Below are positions 44,314 through 53,957 of a stretch of 64,000 bases of DNA, in pieces. Position numbers and translations under genes: made by a program. A model generated the notes under the pieces. That model did not search any database and was not told the origin of the DNA. It was given only the letters and a program-made list of their open reading frames with translations. Positions within the stretch are counted from its first letter, which is position 1. Each line of letters starts with the position of its first letter. Source of the DNA: Chitinophaga niabensis (GTDB lineage Bacteria; Bacteroidota; Bacteroidia; Chitinophagales; Chitinophagaceae); assembly GCF_900129465.1 (NCBI RefSeq), contig NZ_FSRA01000001.1:930001-994000 (forward strand), read 5' to 3'.

Positions 44314-46638
44314 TTACTCCGGCAATACCGTTACCCTCAGGGCCTTCAACCCCGTTAACCCCTGCAGGTCTTCCAGCTTCAGCTCTTCGATCTCCGTATC
44401 CAGTACCTTTTCTTCCTGCAGGTAATGAATATAAGGCAGGTAATCTTCCACATCCTTATCATTAAAATAGATCAGCGCTATTGTATCCGGTTGTGTTAAT
44501 CTTTCCTCCGTATCCCTGATATGCACTTTGTCGATCCGCTTTTTGATCATCTCATAACGGATGTTATAAGCTCCTTCCACATCAAACTTCCTTTCATCTG
44601 TTCTGAAACTGATATCAATGGTGTTGTTATGCAGGAAGATCAGTTGTGTAGTACGCAGGGCCTTGGGCATAGAAGGCAGCAGGGACCTGGTGATGCGTGC
44701 AATAGCTGCCATGGAGGTAAGTTGCCATAACCGGATGCTCTTCAGATGAAAATGAGAGAATGGCTGTTCCGGTGCAATGGATTGACCAATGTAAATATCA
44801 TATTCTATCCCGTCCGTTCTGAACTTCTCAAAATAACAGGGGTAACCTTTTTGCAATTGCTCCTGTTCTGATTCCAGGTAATTATTAATGGTATTATTTA
44901 ACAGGGTCATAGACTGGTCCAGCGCATGTTTGTTGGAATCTGTTACCTCAGCGATGTTCTTTACATAACTTTCAATACGTTCCTTCAGCTTCGGTTCCTG
45001 GCGGGAAAGGTGCTGCAGGTATTCTACAGATTCCGCCTGCAGGAAATAAGTGATATCACCTTCTTCTGTAGTGGTGAGCTGTTCTCCTGCTACTTTCTGC
45101 AGCCATGTTTTACAGGTGAAGACCATCCCGTCCAACAGGGAAGAGCGCTGAACAGCCTGGGCTTCCGTGAAGAGGCCGAGGAGCTGCATGAGCTGGTGCT
45201 CCAGGTCTGCCTGGATGGCCAGGTTCCTTTCTACAGTAGAATTGCGGATGTCTATAGCGCCATAGAGCGGATATACATCGGTAAAGCGGATAGGCGCCGT
45301 TTCTGTAATGGAAGCATCTTTCTTTCTGCGATACAGGTATTCCCAGGCTATCTCATTGAACTTCCACTGCACAGCAGGCTGAATGGAAGTGAACTTTTCC
45401 TTGATGATGTTCTCAATTTCCAGGTTGAATTCATCGATGTAGATCTGCATCAGTTGAGCAATGGCAGGGATAGCCGGTTCCAGTTTCGCGAATGTTTTTT
45501 CATCAAAGGAATCCGGTGCCCAGGTATGCATGGCCAATACACCTACCAGTACGCCATTGTGAAATACAGGGATCAACGCGAGAGAGCGTACGCCGTCATT
45601 GACAAAGGTTTGCAGAAAGCTGAATTCCCGGATACTTTCCTTTGCCACATCCGGCGAAAAAAAAGAGTTGGGATTCGCTGCATAGTGAGATGCCTGGCGC
45701 TGGAAGTGTTCAGGCGTAAGTGTTTGGTCTCCCCAGGTTTTATACAGTATGCCCGTACCACCACGTCCGAAGCCATACACCATTTTGCCGTTCACCCGCA
45801 CAAAAGGGAACAGGTCGAACTCTATCTTGCTGCTGCACACCAGGGTTTTGAGGGACTGGATCACGTTCTTATACACCACATCATCTGTTTCCGCCGTACG
45901 GTTCAGCCTGATCTTGGTGATATTGTCGATCGCTTTTTCGGCTGTTACGTCTTGGATCGTAGAAACAGAGATACCCCTGAACTGAAAGAGTTCCAGGGGT
46001 AAGATGTCTTCCAGGTATTGGGAGCTGGTGTTCTGTGCTATGTGTGCATGCAGTTTGCCAAAATTAAGTTCCGGCAAAGGGCCTTTGGCAGTAGCTTCAA
46101 TAAAATCCGTGTTGATATGAACGGTGTAGTATTGGAACAGCCCTGTTTCTTCGTTCTGGTATGCGTTGTATTGTTCGTGTTTTAATGGTGAGTGGTAATT
46201 ATAGAATTTTTTCAGGATGTAGGAGTAGACCATGTCTATCCTTTCTTTCTTATAATCCTCTAAGGTTTTATTATTCAGGGATGTTTTACGGCTTTGCAGC
46301 ACCGTATAGAAAGCCTCCGTACCATAGATGATGATAGGTTGCACCGGCACCCAGAGTGCCCACAGGGTTTCTTCTTCCGAAGAGGACATGGGAGATACCG
46401 TAGCATAGAAGTATTCCAGCAGGTCCGCATGGGCATAGAATTGTTCTATGCTCAGTTCATCCGGGAGCCTGGCGGCTTCAAACTTTTCCAATACATTTTT
46501 GAAGAAGTCTGCCTTTACCGTTTTTTCTTCTTTGATCCTTTTGTGCAGGAAAGTTATGAACGGCTTAAACGACAAAGCCGAATCGATTTGTAGTCCATCA
46601 GGCATATTGCCTGAAAAATCAATGAGTAGTTGCTGCAT
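44314..46638 (-). CDS. GAF-domain protein, function unknown
   Basis: About 774 residues from the ATG at 46638; an in-frame ATG at 46692 would overlap the cytochrome gene by 31 bases, whereas 46638 begins 23 bases past its stop. The first 250 residues are helical. A GAF-like domain lies at about residues 260-390 (FPFVRVNGKMVYGFGRGGTG; SLALIPVFHNGVLVGVLAMH). After it comes YPLYGAIDIRNSTVERN, a motif I associate with a recurring Bacteroidota GAF-protein family, then long helices. It has no kinase, GGDEF or HTH domain that I can see, so the output is unknown. It is last in a minus-strand group with the TonB receptor, beta-helix and diheme genes and may sense a related small molecule. Confidence 0.7.
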   Translation of the reverse strand: MQQLLIDFSGNMPDGLQIDSALSFKPFITFLHKRIKEEKTVKADFFKNVLEKFEAARLPDELSIEQFYAHADLLEYFYATVSPMSSSEEETLWALWVPVQPIIIYGTEAFYTVLQSRKTSLNNKTLEDYKKERIDMVYSYILKKFYNYHSPLKHEQYNAYQNEETGLFQYYTVHINTDFIEATAKGPLPELNFGKLHAHIAQNTSSQYLEDILPLELFQFRGISVSTIQDVTAEKAIDNITKIRLNRTAETDDVVYKNVIQSLKTLVCSSKIEFDLFPFVRVNGKMVYGFGRGGTGILYKTWGDQTLTPEHFQRQASHYAANPNSFFSPDVAKESIREFSFLQTFVNDGVRSLALIPVFHNGVLVGVLAMHTWAPDSFDEKTFAKLEPAIPAIAQLMQIYIDEFNLEIENIIKEKFTSIQPAVQWKFNEIAWEYLYRRKKDASITETAPIRFTDVYPLYGAIDIRNSTVERNLAIQADLEHQLMQLLGLFTEAQAVQRSSLLDGMVFTCKTWLQKVAGEQLTTTEEGDITYFLQAESVEYLQHLSRQEPKLKERIESYVKNIAEVTDSNKHALDQSMTLLNNTINNYLESEQEQLQKGYPCYFEKFRTDGIEYDIYIGQSIAPEQPFSHFHLKSIRLWQLTSMAAIARITRSLLPSMPKALRTTQLIFLHNNTIDISFRTDERKFDVEGAYNIRYEMIKKRIDKVHIRDTEERLTQPDTIALIYFNDKDVEDYLPYIHYLQEEKVLDTEIEELKLEDLQGLTGLKALRVTVLPE

Positions 46639-46661
46639 GTCAGGAAAGAAATTACCCGAAA

Positions 46662-47669
46662 TTACTGATTTCGTGGCAATTGATCTATCCATGTTCTGAT
46701 CAGCGCAACCCCTTCCTTATGGACCAATGTTCTGGCCAGCTCAGGCATAGCCGTGCCCGGTTCTGTACTGTTCATCCGGTAAGCGAGGATAGACTGGTCA
46801 GCATTCCCGGGAAGGATGTCGTAATCGAGTCCGCCTGCCCCGCCACCCGCAGATACAGGGCCTTTCAGGAAACCAAGATGTGCAGGGTCTTTTTGTTCGT
46901 ATTCAAGAAATAAGCCGGTATTATAGGCATCCCCGCCTTTAGTATGGCAATGCGCACAATTTACATCCAGGTAGGCACGTGCCCGTTGGGCTACGGTATA
47001 GTGTACACTGTCTTTCCAGTCCGGCAGTACCGGTACCCGGGCAAGAGCGGGCATACCTTTCAGGGAGCCATTGCTTGCCCACTGTTGTAAATGCGCATGG
47101 AGATTGCGGGCTTTAGGCCCGATAGGCAGCAGTTCCCCGTTGTTGGAATGGCATCTTTTACAATCATTGGTATTCGGCACCTGGTAAACCGTAGTAACCC
47201 TTTGCTGCCGATCGTCCAACAGGGTGATGGGTACTTTCTTCCCGGTGATCCATTTAACGGCTTCCGTTTGTTCCGCATTCCAGAGATAGTTCATCACCTT
47301 CCAGCGTTGATCAAAGGGATCTTTGAATAACAAACGGGTTTCGATCAGTGTTTTAACATGAGCCGTATCGTTATACGCGAAGTTCTTAATGATGAAGGTA
47401 GAGTCAGGAAAATCCAGTGTGCCGGAATCCCTGTACTGCATGCTCTTTCCTGCGGGCAGTACAATAAAGCGGTCCTTCAGCGCATAGTCCGTGAACAGCG
47501 GTGTGCTGAGTTCGTAATGCTGCACACCGCCTGCTGCGGTCAGTGTTTTCAGTTCTCCTGTAAAGAAACCGTAATCGGATAATTTCTCTTTAAATTCGAA
47601 AGCCTGTTTAGGCTGCTGAGGTTGACCGCAACCCCATAATACAATACTGATAAGGATCAATCGCTTCAT
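46662..47669 (-). CDS. Diheme c-type cytochrome lipoprotein (SO2930-like)
   Basis: A 335-residue exported lipoprotein (MKRLILISIVLWGC, Cys14). Two CxxCH heme sites are visible: CKRCH (about residue 173) in NTNDCKRCHSNNGELLPIGP, and CAHCH (about residue 235) in DVNCAHCHTKGGDA. The N-terminal 150 residues are beta-rich (YELSTPLFTDYALKDRFIVL). This order matches the uncharacterised SO2930-type diheme family, which is usually found beside a parallel beta-helix gene, as it is here. The protein probably carries electrons in the periplasm or at the outer membrane. Nine bases separate it from the beta-helix gene. Confidence 0.88.
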   Translation of the reverse strand: MKRLILISIVLWGCGQPQQPKQAFEFKEKLSDYGFFTGELKTLTAAGGVQHYELSTPLFTDYALKDRFIVLPAGKSMQYRDSGTLDFPDSTFIIKNFAYNDTAHVKTLIETRLLFKDPFDQRWKVMNYLWNAEQTEAVKWITGKKVPITLLDDRQQRVTTVYQVPNTNDCKRCHSNNGELLPIGPKARNLHAHLQQWASNGSLKGMPALARVPVLPDWKDSVHYTVAQRARAYLDVNCAHCHTKGGDAYNTGLFLEYEQKDPAHLGFLKGPVSAGGGAGGLDYDILPGNADQSILAYRMNSTEPGTAMPELARTLVHKEGVALIRTWIDQLPRNQ

Positions 47670-47678
47670 TCCGCTTTT

Positions 47679-48941
47679 CTATTTACAACTAAATGCCGTC
47701 ATGTCCGTACCCGGACGCCAGTTTTTTGTGCCGATGTTCAATGCGTCCGCATTCACAAAAAGATTGTTGCCTGTTTGTTTGATGCAGATGGAATCCGGGT
47801 TTATTTTTTGTTCCTTCGTGATCACGTTCGTAGAAATGCCATCATACAGGATCAAAGGGATGCGTGCTCCTTTACGTGAAGCATCCTGCTGATTCAATTG
47901 CTGTTCGATGGCTACGAGGATCTTGCCGGTATGGTGTGCAAATACGGGTTCAGGGAAACCGGGTCCCATTTCCAATGTGTTATCATGTATGTAGATGTTC
48001 TTTGAAACAGGGAAGTAGCTGGCTTTGATCTTTTCACCTGCTTTACTGTCCACAAAGAAGCCCGATACTATAATGATAGCACTGGAATTGTTATTAACGA
48101 TGCGGTTATTATACAGCTCAATATCAGAAGTGGCCTGGATGATCACACCACTGCCGGGTGCTGCATTACCCACACCCCAGGTAGTACCAAAGCTGCCGGA
48201 TTTGGCGAAGTTCCTTTCATTATTATCGTGTATGTAATTGTTGTAAGCTTTTACATGCCCGCCCCGCTGGGAAAGGTCCGGCAGGTCAAAGATCAGGAAG
48301 CCGGAAGTGTTGCCATAGAATTCATTGTCGAATACTTCCGCATGGGTAGTGTTCTCTATTTCACAGCCCGCCACATTTTTATAAGCCTTACAATTCTTAA
48401 CTACGGCTTTATTGGTTTGCCCTACATAGATGCCCGCATCAGATGCGCCTTCAGCATAACAGTTTTCGATCAATACGTCGTTACATAACACGGGATAGAT
48501 GCCGTAACCGCCATTGCTGGAATCCATGGCTTTCCATACGGTATGCAGGTCTGTAATGCGTACGTTTTCGCTTTTATTTATTTTCAGCAGGTCTCCTTTG
48601 GATTCCCTTAAGGTGATGCCGGAAATGGAGAAGTCCTTTACCTCTGATACCCTGATACCTTCGCCGCCCTGGGTTTGGCCGGAGAAGTCAAGGATGGTTT
48701 TGTCCGGCCCTGCACCTTTGATGCTGATATGTTTCAATTGCACCAGGCTGAGGTTATCGAATTTGTACAGCCCTTCTTTCAATTCAATACTGCTGCTGTC
48801 TGTCAGCGACAGGAAGGCTTCCAGGATCTTGGCTTCTTCCCCGGGGCCAAAGCTGAGCATGGTTTTATAGTCTCCCGGAGGTTTAGGTGCTGAACAGGCG
48901 GCGGCCAGGATAACAATCAGCATGGATAGATACCTTTTCAT
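47679..48941 (-). CDS. Parallel beta-helix lipoprotein (SO2929-like)
   Basis: A 420-residue lipoprotein; the ATG at 48941 gives the signal MKRYLSMLIVILAAAC (Cys16), and the start at 48983 overlaps the receptor gene. It has a pectate-lyase-type right-handed beta-helix, with NosD-like repeats such as VSEVKDFSISGITLRESKGD, VLIENCYAEGASDAGIYVGQ and AVVKNCKAYKNVAGCEIENT, at about residues 85-330. Such proteins may bind or cut polyanionic sugars; no catalytic Asp/Arg set is clear. It lies between the receptor and diheme genes, 13 and 9 bases away. Confidence 0.85.
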   Translation of the reverse strand: MKRYLSMLIVILAAACSAPKPPGDYKTMLSFGPGEEAKILEAFLSLTDSSSIELKEGLYKFDNLSLVQLKHISIKGAGPDKTILDFSGQTQGGEGIRVSEVKDFSISGITLRESKGDLLKINKSENVRITDLHTVWKAMDSSNGGYGIYPVLCNDVLIENCYAEGASDAGIYVGQTNKAVVKNCKAYKNVAGCEIENTTHAEVFDNEFYGNTSGFLIFDLPDLSQRGGHVKAYNNYIHDNNERNFAKSGSFGTTWGVGNAAPGSGVIIQATSDIELYNNRIVNNNSSAIIIVSGFFVDSKAGEKIKASYFPVSKNIYIHDNTLEMGPGFPEPVFAHHTGKILVAIEQQLNQQDASRKGARIPLILYDGISTNVITKEQKINPDSICIKQTGNNLFVNADALNIGTKNWRPGTDMTAFSCK

Positions 48942-48954
48942 AAGACGTGTGTTT

Positions 48955-51705
48955 TTAGAATACATTATAAGCAAAAGTGACATAATAGACTCCTCCGATA
49001 GCGGGACTGCCGAAACCTGTATAATAATACCTGTTGGTGAGGTTCGTAGCCCCTATTTTGATCTTTGAATGTGCTTTGATCAGTTTGTAACTGAACTGTG
49101 CGTCCAGCACCACATTGGCAGGGATAGTGCCGCTGCCGAACCCGATCGAATAAAAGTAAGCCGGCTTATACCGCAGGCTGGTATTGAAAGAGAGCTTCTG
49201 TTGTTTGCCGAATCCGCTGTTACCGAATTCTACGTTGAATTTCCAGTTCGGGGTATTGAAATTATTGATCTGGCTATTATTCCTGTTCTTTAAGAAGTCT
49301 GAAGAGAAGTTCGCCTTTGCACCAAAGTTACGGGAAAGATCAACGCTTACACTCGCAGCGTAACCATAAGTGTTCACCGTTTCTGCGCCATTGTAAGCAA
49401 TATTATAGGCAATATATTTACTCCTGTCCTTAAAAGCCGTCACATCCTCCGTTCCGGGCGTATTGGCCACATTCACATACCCGATGAAATTCTTCCAGGT
49501 GGAATAATAACCCAGTACGTCTATCAATACCACATTTGAGATCAGGGCAGAATAGCCCAGCTCAAATGCGTCTACGGACTGCGGTTTTATATCACTCAAC
49601 CGGAACTTTTCCAGTTTGGAAGGATCATTGCTTTGCTGGTATTCCTGCACACTGGTTAAAGTGTAGGCCGGGTATTTATCAAACCCGTATTCTCCATACA
49701 GTAACCTGGCAGAGCCGCCGGAGGCAAAGCTGTTATAATCCACCAGCGTGCTTTGCAGGGACTGGATATTGGAGGGGAAGCTGTATGCATTTTGATAAGA
49801 GAAACGCAGGAAGTTCTCTTTTGCCACTTCCACCACGCCAGACAGGCGGGAGGTGATCCGGGGTTTGCTGAACAGGGTATTTTTATCATAACGGAAGGCC
49901 GCACCTAATCTCAGTTTATTATCGATCAGTTTTTTGGCAAGGTGTGCATAAGCACTATACTCTGCTACATCTATCGGCCCATCTGTATCGGGGAACAGCG
50001 TACCTTTTGAATCCAGCCGGAACAGGCGGTAGTTCAATCCTGCGATCACATCTATTACCTTAATAAAATGGGAAAGATTGTACTGGAATTCTGCGTTGTA
50101 CAATTTGCTCCTGTCCTGGAAGAGTGTGCCGCCCCGGGAAGTAGGGATGCCTGCAATACTGTCTTTTAAGTGGTTAAACCGGGCGCTGCCGGCAGCCGGC
50201 CTGCCCTGGTCAGCAAAACTCCTGGCGGCCAGGTGCGCATCGTTCAGCGAACTGCCTGTGGCGAGGGCTTGCAATAAAGCGCCGGTATACTGGGGATACC
50301 AGCCATCCATGGTGGAGGGATCAAAGCTGGGCTTCCAGGCTTCGTTCAGCAGCTGCGCCGTGGGGCTGGCGATGATGGTGTTACCGGAGTTTTCGCGGGA
50401 GGTATATCCCCTGAGGAACCAGTGTTCTGCTTTCAGTTCCACCCGGTACTGCCCCAGCCGGAAATTGGTCAGGGCATAGCGGGTATCGTTACTGTATACG
50501 GAATTGCCCTGCCCGTATGTGCCGGAAATGATGGCTTCCAGTTTGGGCTTTATTTTATAACGTACTTCTGCATTCAGCTTCAGCAGTTTGGCCTCATCGC
50601 TCAGGTAACCATATTCTGCATAACCCGTGCGGGAAACGTAATTGGAAGGTTTCTCCAGCAGCGGATCTATAATAGGGGCCAGGGAAGGATCGCCGGCCAG
50701 GGCTGCCTGCAGGAAGGGATTGATATCTACCGAGGTTTTGCTGCCATAGGAGTTCACCCCGTTGTAATTAGGATCTGTATATCGTGAGCCGGGGCCATTG
50801 GTGTTAGAGGTATCATTGGCCATCCATTCTTTGGCCATGGTGTATTGCAGGTTGAATTTGAAGGCCAGTTTCTCATTTACCTTTTTTGCCCAGCGGAGGG
50901 TCCAGTCGTAATAGGGCTGCGGCCCCATAGGGTCGTTGCCTTTGCCTTTTTTAACATGGTTCACGCCCTGGGTGATCTGTACGCTGAGCCCCTGGTATTT
51001 GAAGGGATCTTTACCCGTCATCACAAGGGTACCGTTCAATCCGCGGGAACCATATAATGCGGAAGAGGCGCCGGATAATACTTCCAGGTTGTCCACATCC
51101 AGTTCCGTTAAACCAATGGCGGCACCCAGGGGAAAGTTAAGGCCGGGAGCAGAATTGTCCATTCCATCCACGATCTGTGTGAAATTGGTGTTGCCGCTGG
51201 TATTGAAACCACGGGTGGTGATGGTGGTGAAGGTGAGGCTGGAGGTAGTGATATCAACACCTTTCAGCCCCTGGAGCATGTTGTAATAATTGGTCTGGGG
51301 AGAATTGATGATGTCTTTATTATCGATCCTTTCAATCGTTACCGGCGATTCTATTTTGCGCTGCACATTCCTGCTGGCGGATACCACCACCTCCGTCCCC
51401 AGGATGGTGGTGGGCGTTAATTCAACCTGCAAGGGTTTGGCAGAGGATATTTCAATTTCTTTTGTTTTAAATCCCAGGGAGGAAAAAACGAGGGTTACAG
51501 GAAACTTCGATTTGGTGGTGAAACGGAAGTGCCCCTGGTCACTCGAATAATCTCCGTTGGGGGTGTTCTTTGCCACTACGGAAACCGCAGGTATTACTTC
51601 TTTGGTAACACTGTTCCGGACCGTTCCGGAGATCACCTCCTGCGCTTGCAGTGAGGTGAGGGCAGTGAGCATAGCGCAGATAGAGAGTAGCATCAGTTTA
51701 TGCAT
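48955..51705 (-). CDS. TonB-dependent outer-membrane receptor
   Basis: A 916-residue protein with signal MHKLMLLSICAMLTALTSLQAQ. It has a carboxypeptidase-regulatory domain (ISGTVRNSVTKEVIPAVSVV), a plug (IESPVTIERIDNKDIINSPQ; LTFTTITTRGFNTSGNTNFT; LEVLSGASSALYGSRGLNGT) and a 22-strand-type barrel ending in YYVTFAYNVF, with the terminal Phe required for assembly. No SusD gene follows; instead a beta-helix lipoprotein, a diheme cytochrome and a GAF protein do. The ligand is unknown; the redox partner suggests a metal or an oxidisable compound. The LytTR regulator gene upstream is on the same strand. Confidence 0.92.
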   Translation of the reverse strand: MHKLMLLSICAMLTALTSLQAQEVISGTVRNSVTKEVIPAVSVVAKNTPNGDYSSDQGHFRFTTKSKFPVTLVFSSLGFKTKEIEISSAKPLQVELTPTTILGTEVVVSASRNVQRKIESPVTIERIDNKDIINSPQTNYYNMLQGLKGVDITTSSLTFTTITTRGFNTSGNTNFTQIVDGMDNSAPGLNFPLGAAIGLTELDVDNLEVLSGASSALYGSRGLNGTLVMTGKDPFKYQGLSVQITQGVNHVKKGKGNDPMGPQPYYDWTLRWAKKVNEKLAFKFNLQYTMAKEWMANDTSNTNGPGSRYTDPNYNGVNSYGSKTSVDINPFLQAALAGDPSLAPIIDPLLEKPSNYVSRTGYAEYGYLSDEAKLLKLNAEVRYKIKPKLEAIISGTYGQGNSVYSNDTRYALTNFRLGQYRVELKAEHWFLRGYTSRENSGNTIIASPTAQLLNEAWKPSFDPSTMDGWYPQYTGALLQALATGSSLNDAHLAARSFADQGRPAAGSARFNHLKDSIAGIPTSRGGTLFQDRSKLYNAEFQYNLSHFIKVIDVIAGLNYRLFRLDSKGTLFPDTDGPIDVAEYSAYAHLAKKLIDNKLRLGAAFRYDKNTLFSKPRITSRLSGVVEVAKENFLRFSYQNAYSFPSNIQSLQSTLVDYNSFASGGSARLLYGEYGFDKYPAYTLTSVQEYQQSNDPSKLEKFRLSDIKPQSVDAFELGYSALISNVVLIDVLGYYSTWKNFIGYVNVANTPGTEDVTAFKDRSKYIAYNIAYNGAETVNTYGYAASVSVDLSRNFGAKANFSSDFLKNRNNSQINNFNTPNWKFNVEFGNSGFGKQQKLSFNTSLRYKPAYFYSIGFGSGTIPANVVLDAQFSYKLIKAHSKIKIGATNLTNRYYYTGFGSPAIGGVYYVTFAYNVF

Positions 51706-51805
51706 GGGCAGGGAAATTGTGGTAAGGCGATATTAGGCAAATAGGGGATATTGCCCTACGTTCAGCGGGGCTTTGGGGTGAAGGAAGGAGCCTGCGGGGT
51801 GAAAA

Positions 51806-52678
51806 TCAGCAGGCAGGGGTGAACCGCTGCAGGAAATCGGAGAGATAAGAAGTGGATACCGGAATGGTCACATCCTCTAATCCATCTATCAGCAGGTAAT
51901 GCCCTTTTGCATTTTTCTTAAAAAGGATCACCCGGGATAAGTTGACCATATAAGAACGGTGCGATCGGGAAAAGCCGAGACCGGAAAGCTGGGGTTCCAG
52001 TTTTTTGAGAGAGCTCCTGATGAGTTCTTTTTTAACTACCGTTCCGTTGAGGTAGAAAATATGTACATAGTTATCTTCTGCTTTCAGTAATAATAGATTG
52101 GAAGGAGCGAGGGTAAGGGTGAGCTTATCATATTCGTCCCGGATGTGCAGGGCTGAATCTTTTTCTTTTTCTGTGGTCTGGTTCTTCAGCTGACCTACAT
52201 AAAACCATCCCATTGCCATGGAATAGGGAAGGACCATTACGCCGAAAGCATATTTCAATGTATCTGTGTATTCCGACCAGGAATATTGGAGATAGTCGTG
52301 CATGGAAACATTCACAATGTTTACGATGATGGCGATCAGCATGGCTTCTCCGAGGAACCAGGCGATGAATTGTAAATGGCTGAGGGGTTTATTGCCTTTG
52401 AAGCGGATCAGTCCGAATTGGGAGAGGGTTAACCCTGTTACGCCGCATAGGGAGAAGATGCCGAAAACGCCTGTTACAGTTTGCGGGCCGCCTTCGTACC
52501 ATTGGTTCATGTTAAAGGGGGAAAAGATGTACATGAAAAGGAAACTGAATCCTCCGCAGAACAGGATTAAAGAGATGCGGTTCTTAACGGGTGCAAGTAA
52601 GTTGCAGGGTGCCTTAAGCCAGGTCAATAACAATGAGCCCGCTAATTCTTTTGCGGATAGTGTTAGCGTATGTTTCAT
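51806..52678 (-). CDS. LytTR DNA-binding membrane regulator
   Basis: A 290-residue protein starting at the ATG at 52678 (a longer in-frame start at 52816 overlaps the divergent gene and gives an atypical extension). Four membrane segments lie at about residues 35-170 (ISLILFCGGFSFLFMYIFSP; VTGVFGIFSLCGVTGLTLSQ; AMLIAIIVNIVNVSM; YAFGVMVLPYSMAMGWFYVG). A LytTR DNA-binding domain follows (about 190-288; LLLLKAEDNYVHIFYLNGTV, LGFSRSHRSYMVNLSRV). It is a one-component regulator that probably senses a membrane signal. It sits 100 bases upstream of the TonB receptor and could control that group. Confidence 0.88.
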   Translation of the reverse strand: MKHTLTLSAKELAGSLLLTWLKAPCNLLAPVKNRISLILFCGGFSFLFMYIFSPFNMNQWYEGGPQTVTGVFGIFSLCGVTGLTLSQFGLIRFKGNKPLSHLQFIAWFLGEAMLIAIIVNIVNVSMHDYLQYSWSEYTDTLKYAFGVMVLPYSMAMGWFYVGQLKNQTTEKEKDSALHIRDEYDKLTLTLAPSNLLLLKAEDNYVHIFYLNGTVVKKELIRSSLKKLEPQLSGLGFSRSHRSYMVNLSRVILFKKNAKGHYLLIDGLEDVTIPVSTSYLSDFLQRFTPAC

Positions 52679-52759
52679 AACTGAATTGGTTGACAGGATT
52701 AAGTTAGCGTTTTTTATGGAAAAAAGAAGGCATCGCATCTGGATGTAAAACTGCTTCCT

Positions 52760-53530
52760 TTGAAAAAGTACATCCTCATCGCAGCCCTTTTTTGCGCCCA
52801 CCCGCTCTCTGCACAAACAGTCCGGGACCTCCCGTTACCGGCCGGTTACGCCCGCGTTCCGCAACAGGAAGGTTCTTTCGGTGCCTGGCTCCGGAAAGTT
52901 CCCCTTAAAAAGAACAATACCGTTTACCTCTATAACGGCAATAAAAAAGCCAACCAGTCCGCCCAATTTGCCGTGCTGGACATCTCCGTAGGAAAGAAAG
53001 ACCTCCAGCAATGCGCCGATGCCGTTATGCGGCTCTACGCAGAATACCTGTATGCTAATAAGGAACTTGGTAAGATAAAGTTCAAAGCAACCGACGGCAC
53101 GGAAATGGACTATGCCGGCTGGGCAAAAGGAGACCGTTTTGTACTCCGCAACGGAAAATTGAAACGCAGCCGCATAGCAACAGCAGCAGAGAACAGGACC
53201 ATCTTTGGCCAGTACCTGGAGTTTGTATTCTCCTATGCGGGCACACTGTCCCTCAGCAGAGAATTACAGTCGGTAAATAATATATTGCCGGGAGATGTAT
53301 TCATCCAGGGAGGTTCCCCGGGCCATGCCGTGATCGTAATGGACGTAGCCGTCAATAAAACAGGGCAGAAGATCTTCCTGCTGGCACAAAGTTATATGCC
53401 CGCGCAGGATATCCATATCCTCAGGAATCCCGCTTCCGGGCAAAGCCCCTGGTATGAAGCAGCAGGTGAGGGAGAGCTTCTTACGCCGGAATGGACCTTC
53501 AACAGGGCAGACCTGAAGCGGTTTATGTAA
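52760..53530 (+). CDS. DUF4846 secreted protein with TTG start
   Basis: A 256-residue protein of the DUF4846 family (PLPAGYARVPQQEGSFGAWL, LPLKKNNTVYLYNG-like VPLKKNNTVYLYNGNKKA, MDYAGWAKGDRF, VNNILPGDVFIQGGSPGHAV). The start codon is TTG at 52760: it opens the signal peptide (M)KKYILIAALFCAHPLSAQ, an in-frame ATG upstream at 52715 meets a stop before reaching it, and the next ATG is beyond residue 85. The function of DUF4846 is not known; the GHAV and Cys positions faintly recall a peptidase or lipid-binding fold. It is divergent from the LytTR gene. Confidence 0.85.
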   Translation: MKKYILIAALFCAHPLSAQTVRDLPLPAGYARVPQQEGSFGAWLRKVPLKKNNTVYLYNGNKKANQSAQFAVLDISVGKKDLQQCADAVMRLYAEYLYANKELGKIKFKATDGTEMDYAGWAKGDRFVLRNGKLKRSRIATAAENRTIFGQYLEFVFSYAGTLSLSRELQSVNNILPGDVFIQGGSPGHAVIVMDVAVNKTGQKIFLLAQSYMPAQDIHILRNPASGQSPWYEAAGEGELLTPEWTFNRADLKRFM

Positions 53531-53560
53531 TAAAAAAGGGCTGGTCTTGAGACCAGCCCT
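53531..53560 (-). terminator. Intrinsic terminator of the cold-shock gene
   Basis: A 10-bp perfect stem AGGGCTGGTC / GACCAGCCCT with loop TTGA. On the minus strand it is followed by TTTTTT, so it ends the cold-shock transcript; on the plus strand there is no T run. It abuts the stop of the DUF4846 gene. Confidence 0.8.
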
Positions 53561-53581
53561 GTAAAACGATATTAAGCAAGC

Positions 53582-53785
53582 TTAATCTATACGTCTAACA
53601 TTTACAGCGTTCATGCCTTTTCTTCCTTCCTGCAATTCGAACTCTACGCGGTCATCTTGCTGGATCTCGTGAACGAGACCATTTACGTGTACAAAAGTTT
53701 CTTTAGAAGATTCATCATGCTTGATGAAGCCAAAACCTTTTGTCTCATTGAAGAACTTTACAGTTCCGGTGAATTTTTGTTCCAT
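53582..53785 (-). CDS. Cold-shock domain protein (CspA family)
   Basis: A 67-residue single cold-shock domain with both RNA-binding motifs: KGFGFIKHD (RNP1) and ETFVHVNGLV (RNP2). It binds single-stranded RNA and DNA, melts mRNA structure and is typically induced on cooling. The leader between the start and about 53900 is long and AT-rich, as in many csp mRNAs that are regulated by folding. It is monocistronic; its terminator is at 53531-53560. Divergent from the CvfB-like gene. Confidence 0.95.
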   Translation of the reverse strand: MEQKFTGTVKFFNETKGFGFIKHDESSKETFVHVNGLVHEIQQDDRVEFELQEGRKGMNAVNVRRID

Positions 53786-53957
53786 TTGTGTATTGTATTA
53801 TAAAAATATGGTTGCGAAGATATAACTAAATATCTATTACACCTAATTAACCACTCGTTAATATAATTTAAATTGACGGTTACCAATTTACGAATGTGTA
53901 AATCCGGTATATGTGCTGTTTTGCCCTGTTTTTTTATTGTACCTTCGCAAAAAAAGC

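Noticed and set aside
44926..46002. Long plus-strand open frame (about 358 codons)
   Set aside because: It lies opposite the GAF-domain gene, with Cys/His/Arg-rich shadow composition and no domain or start signal.
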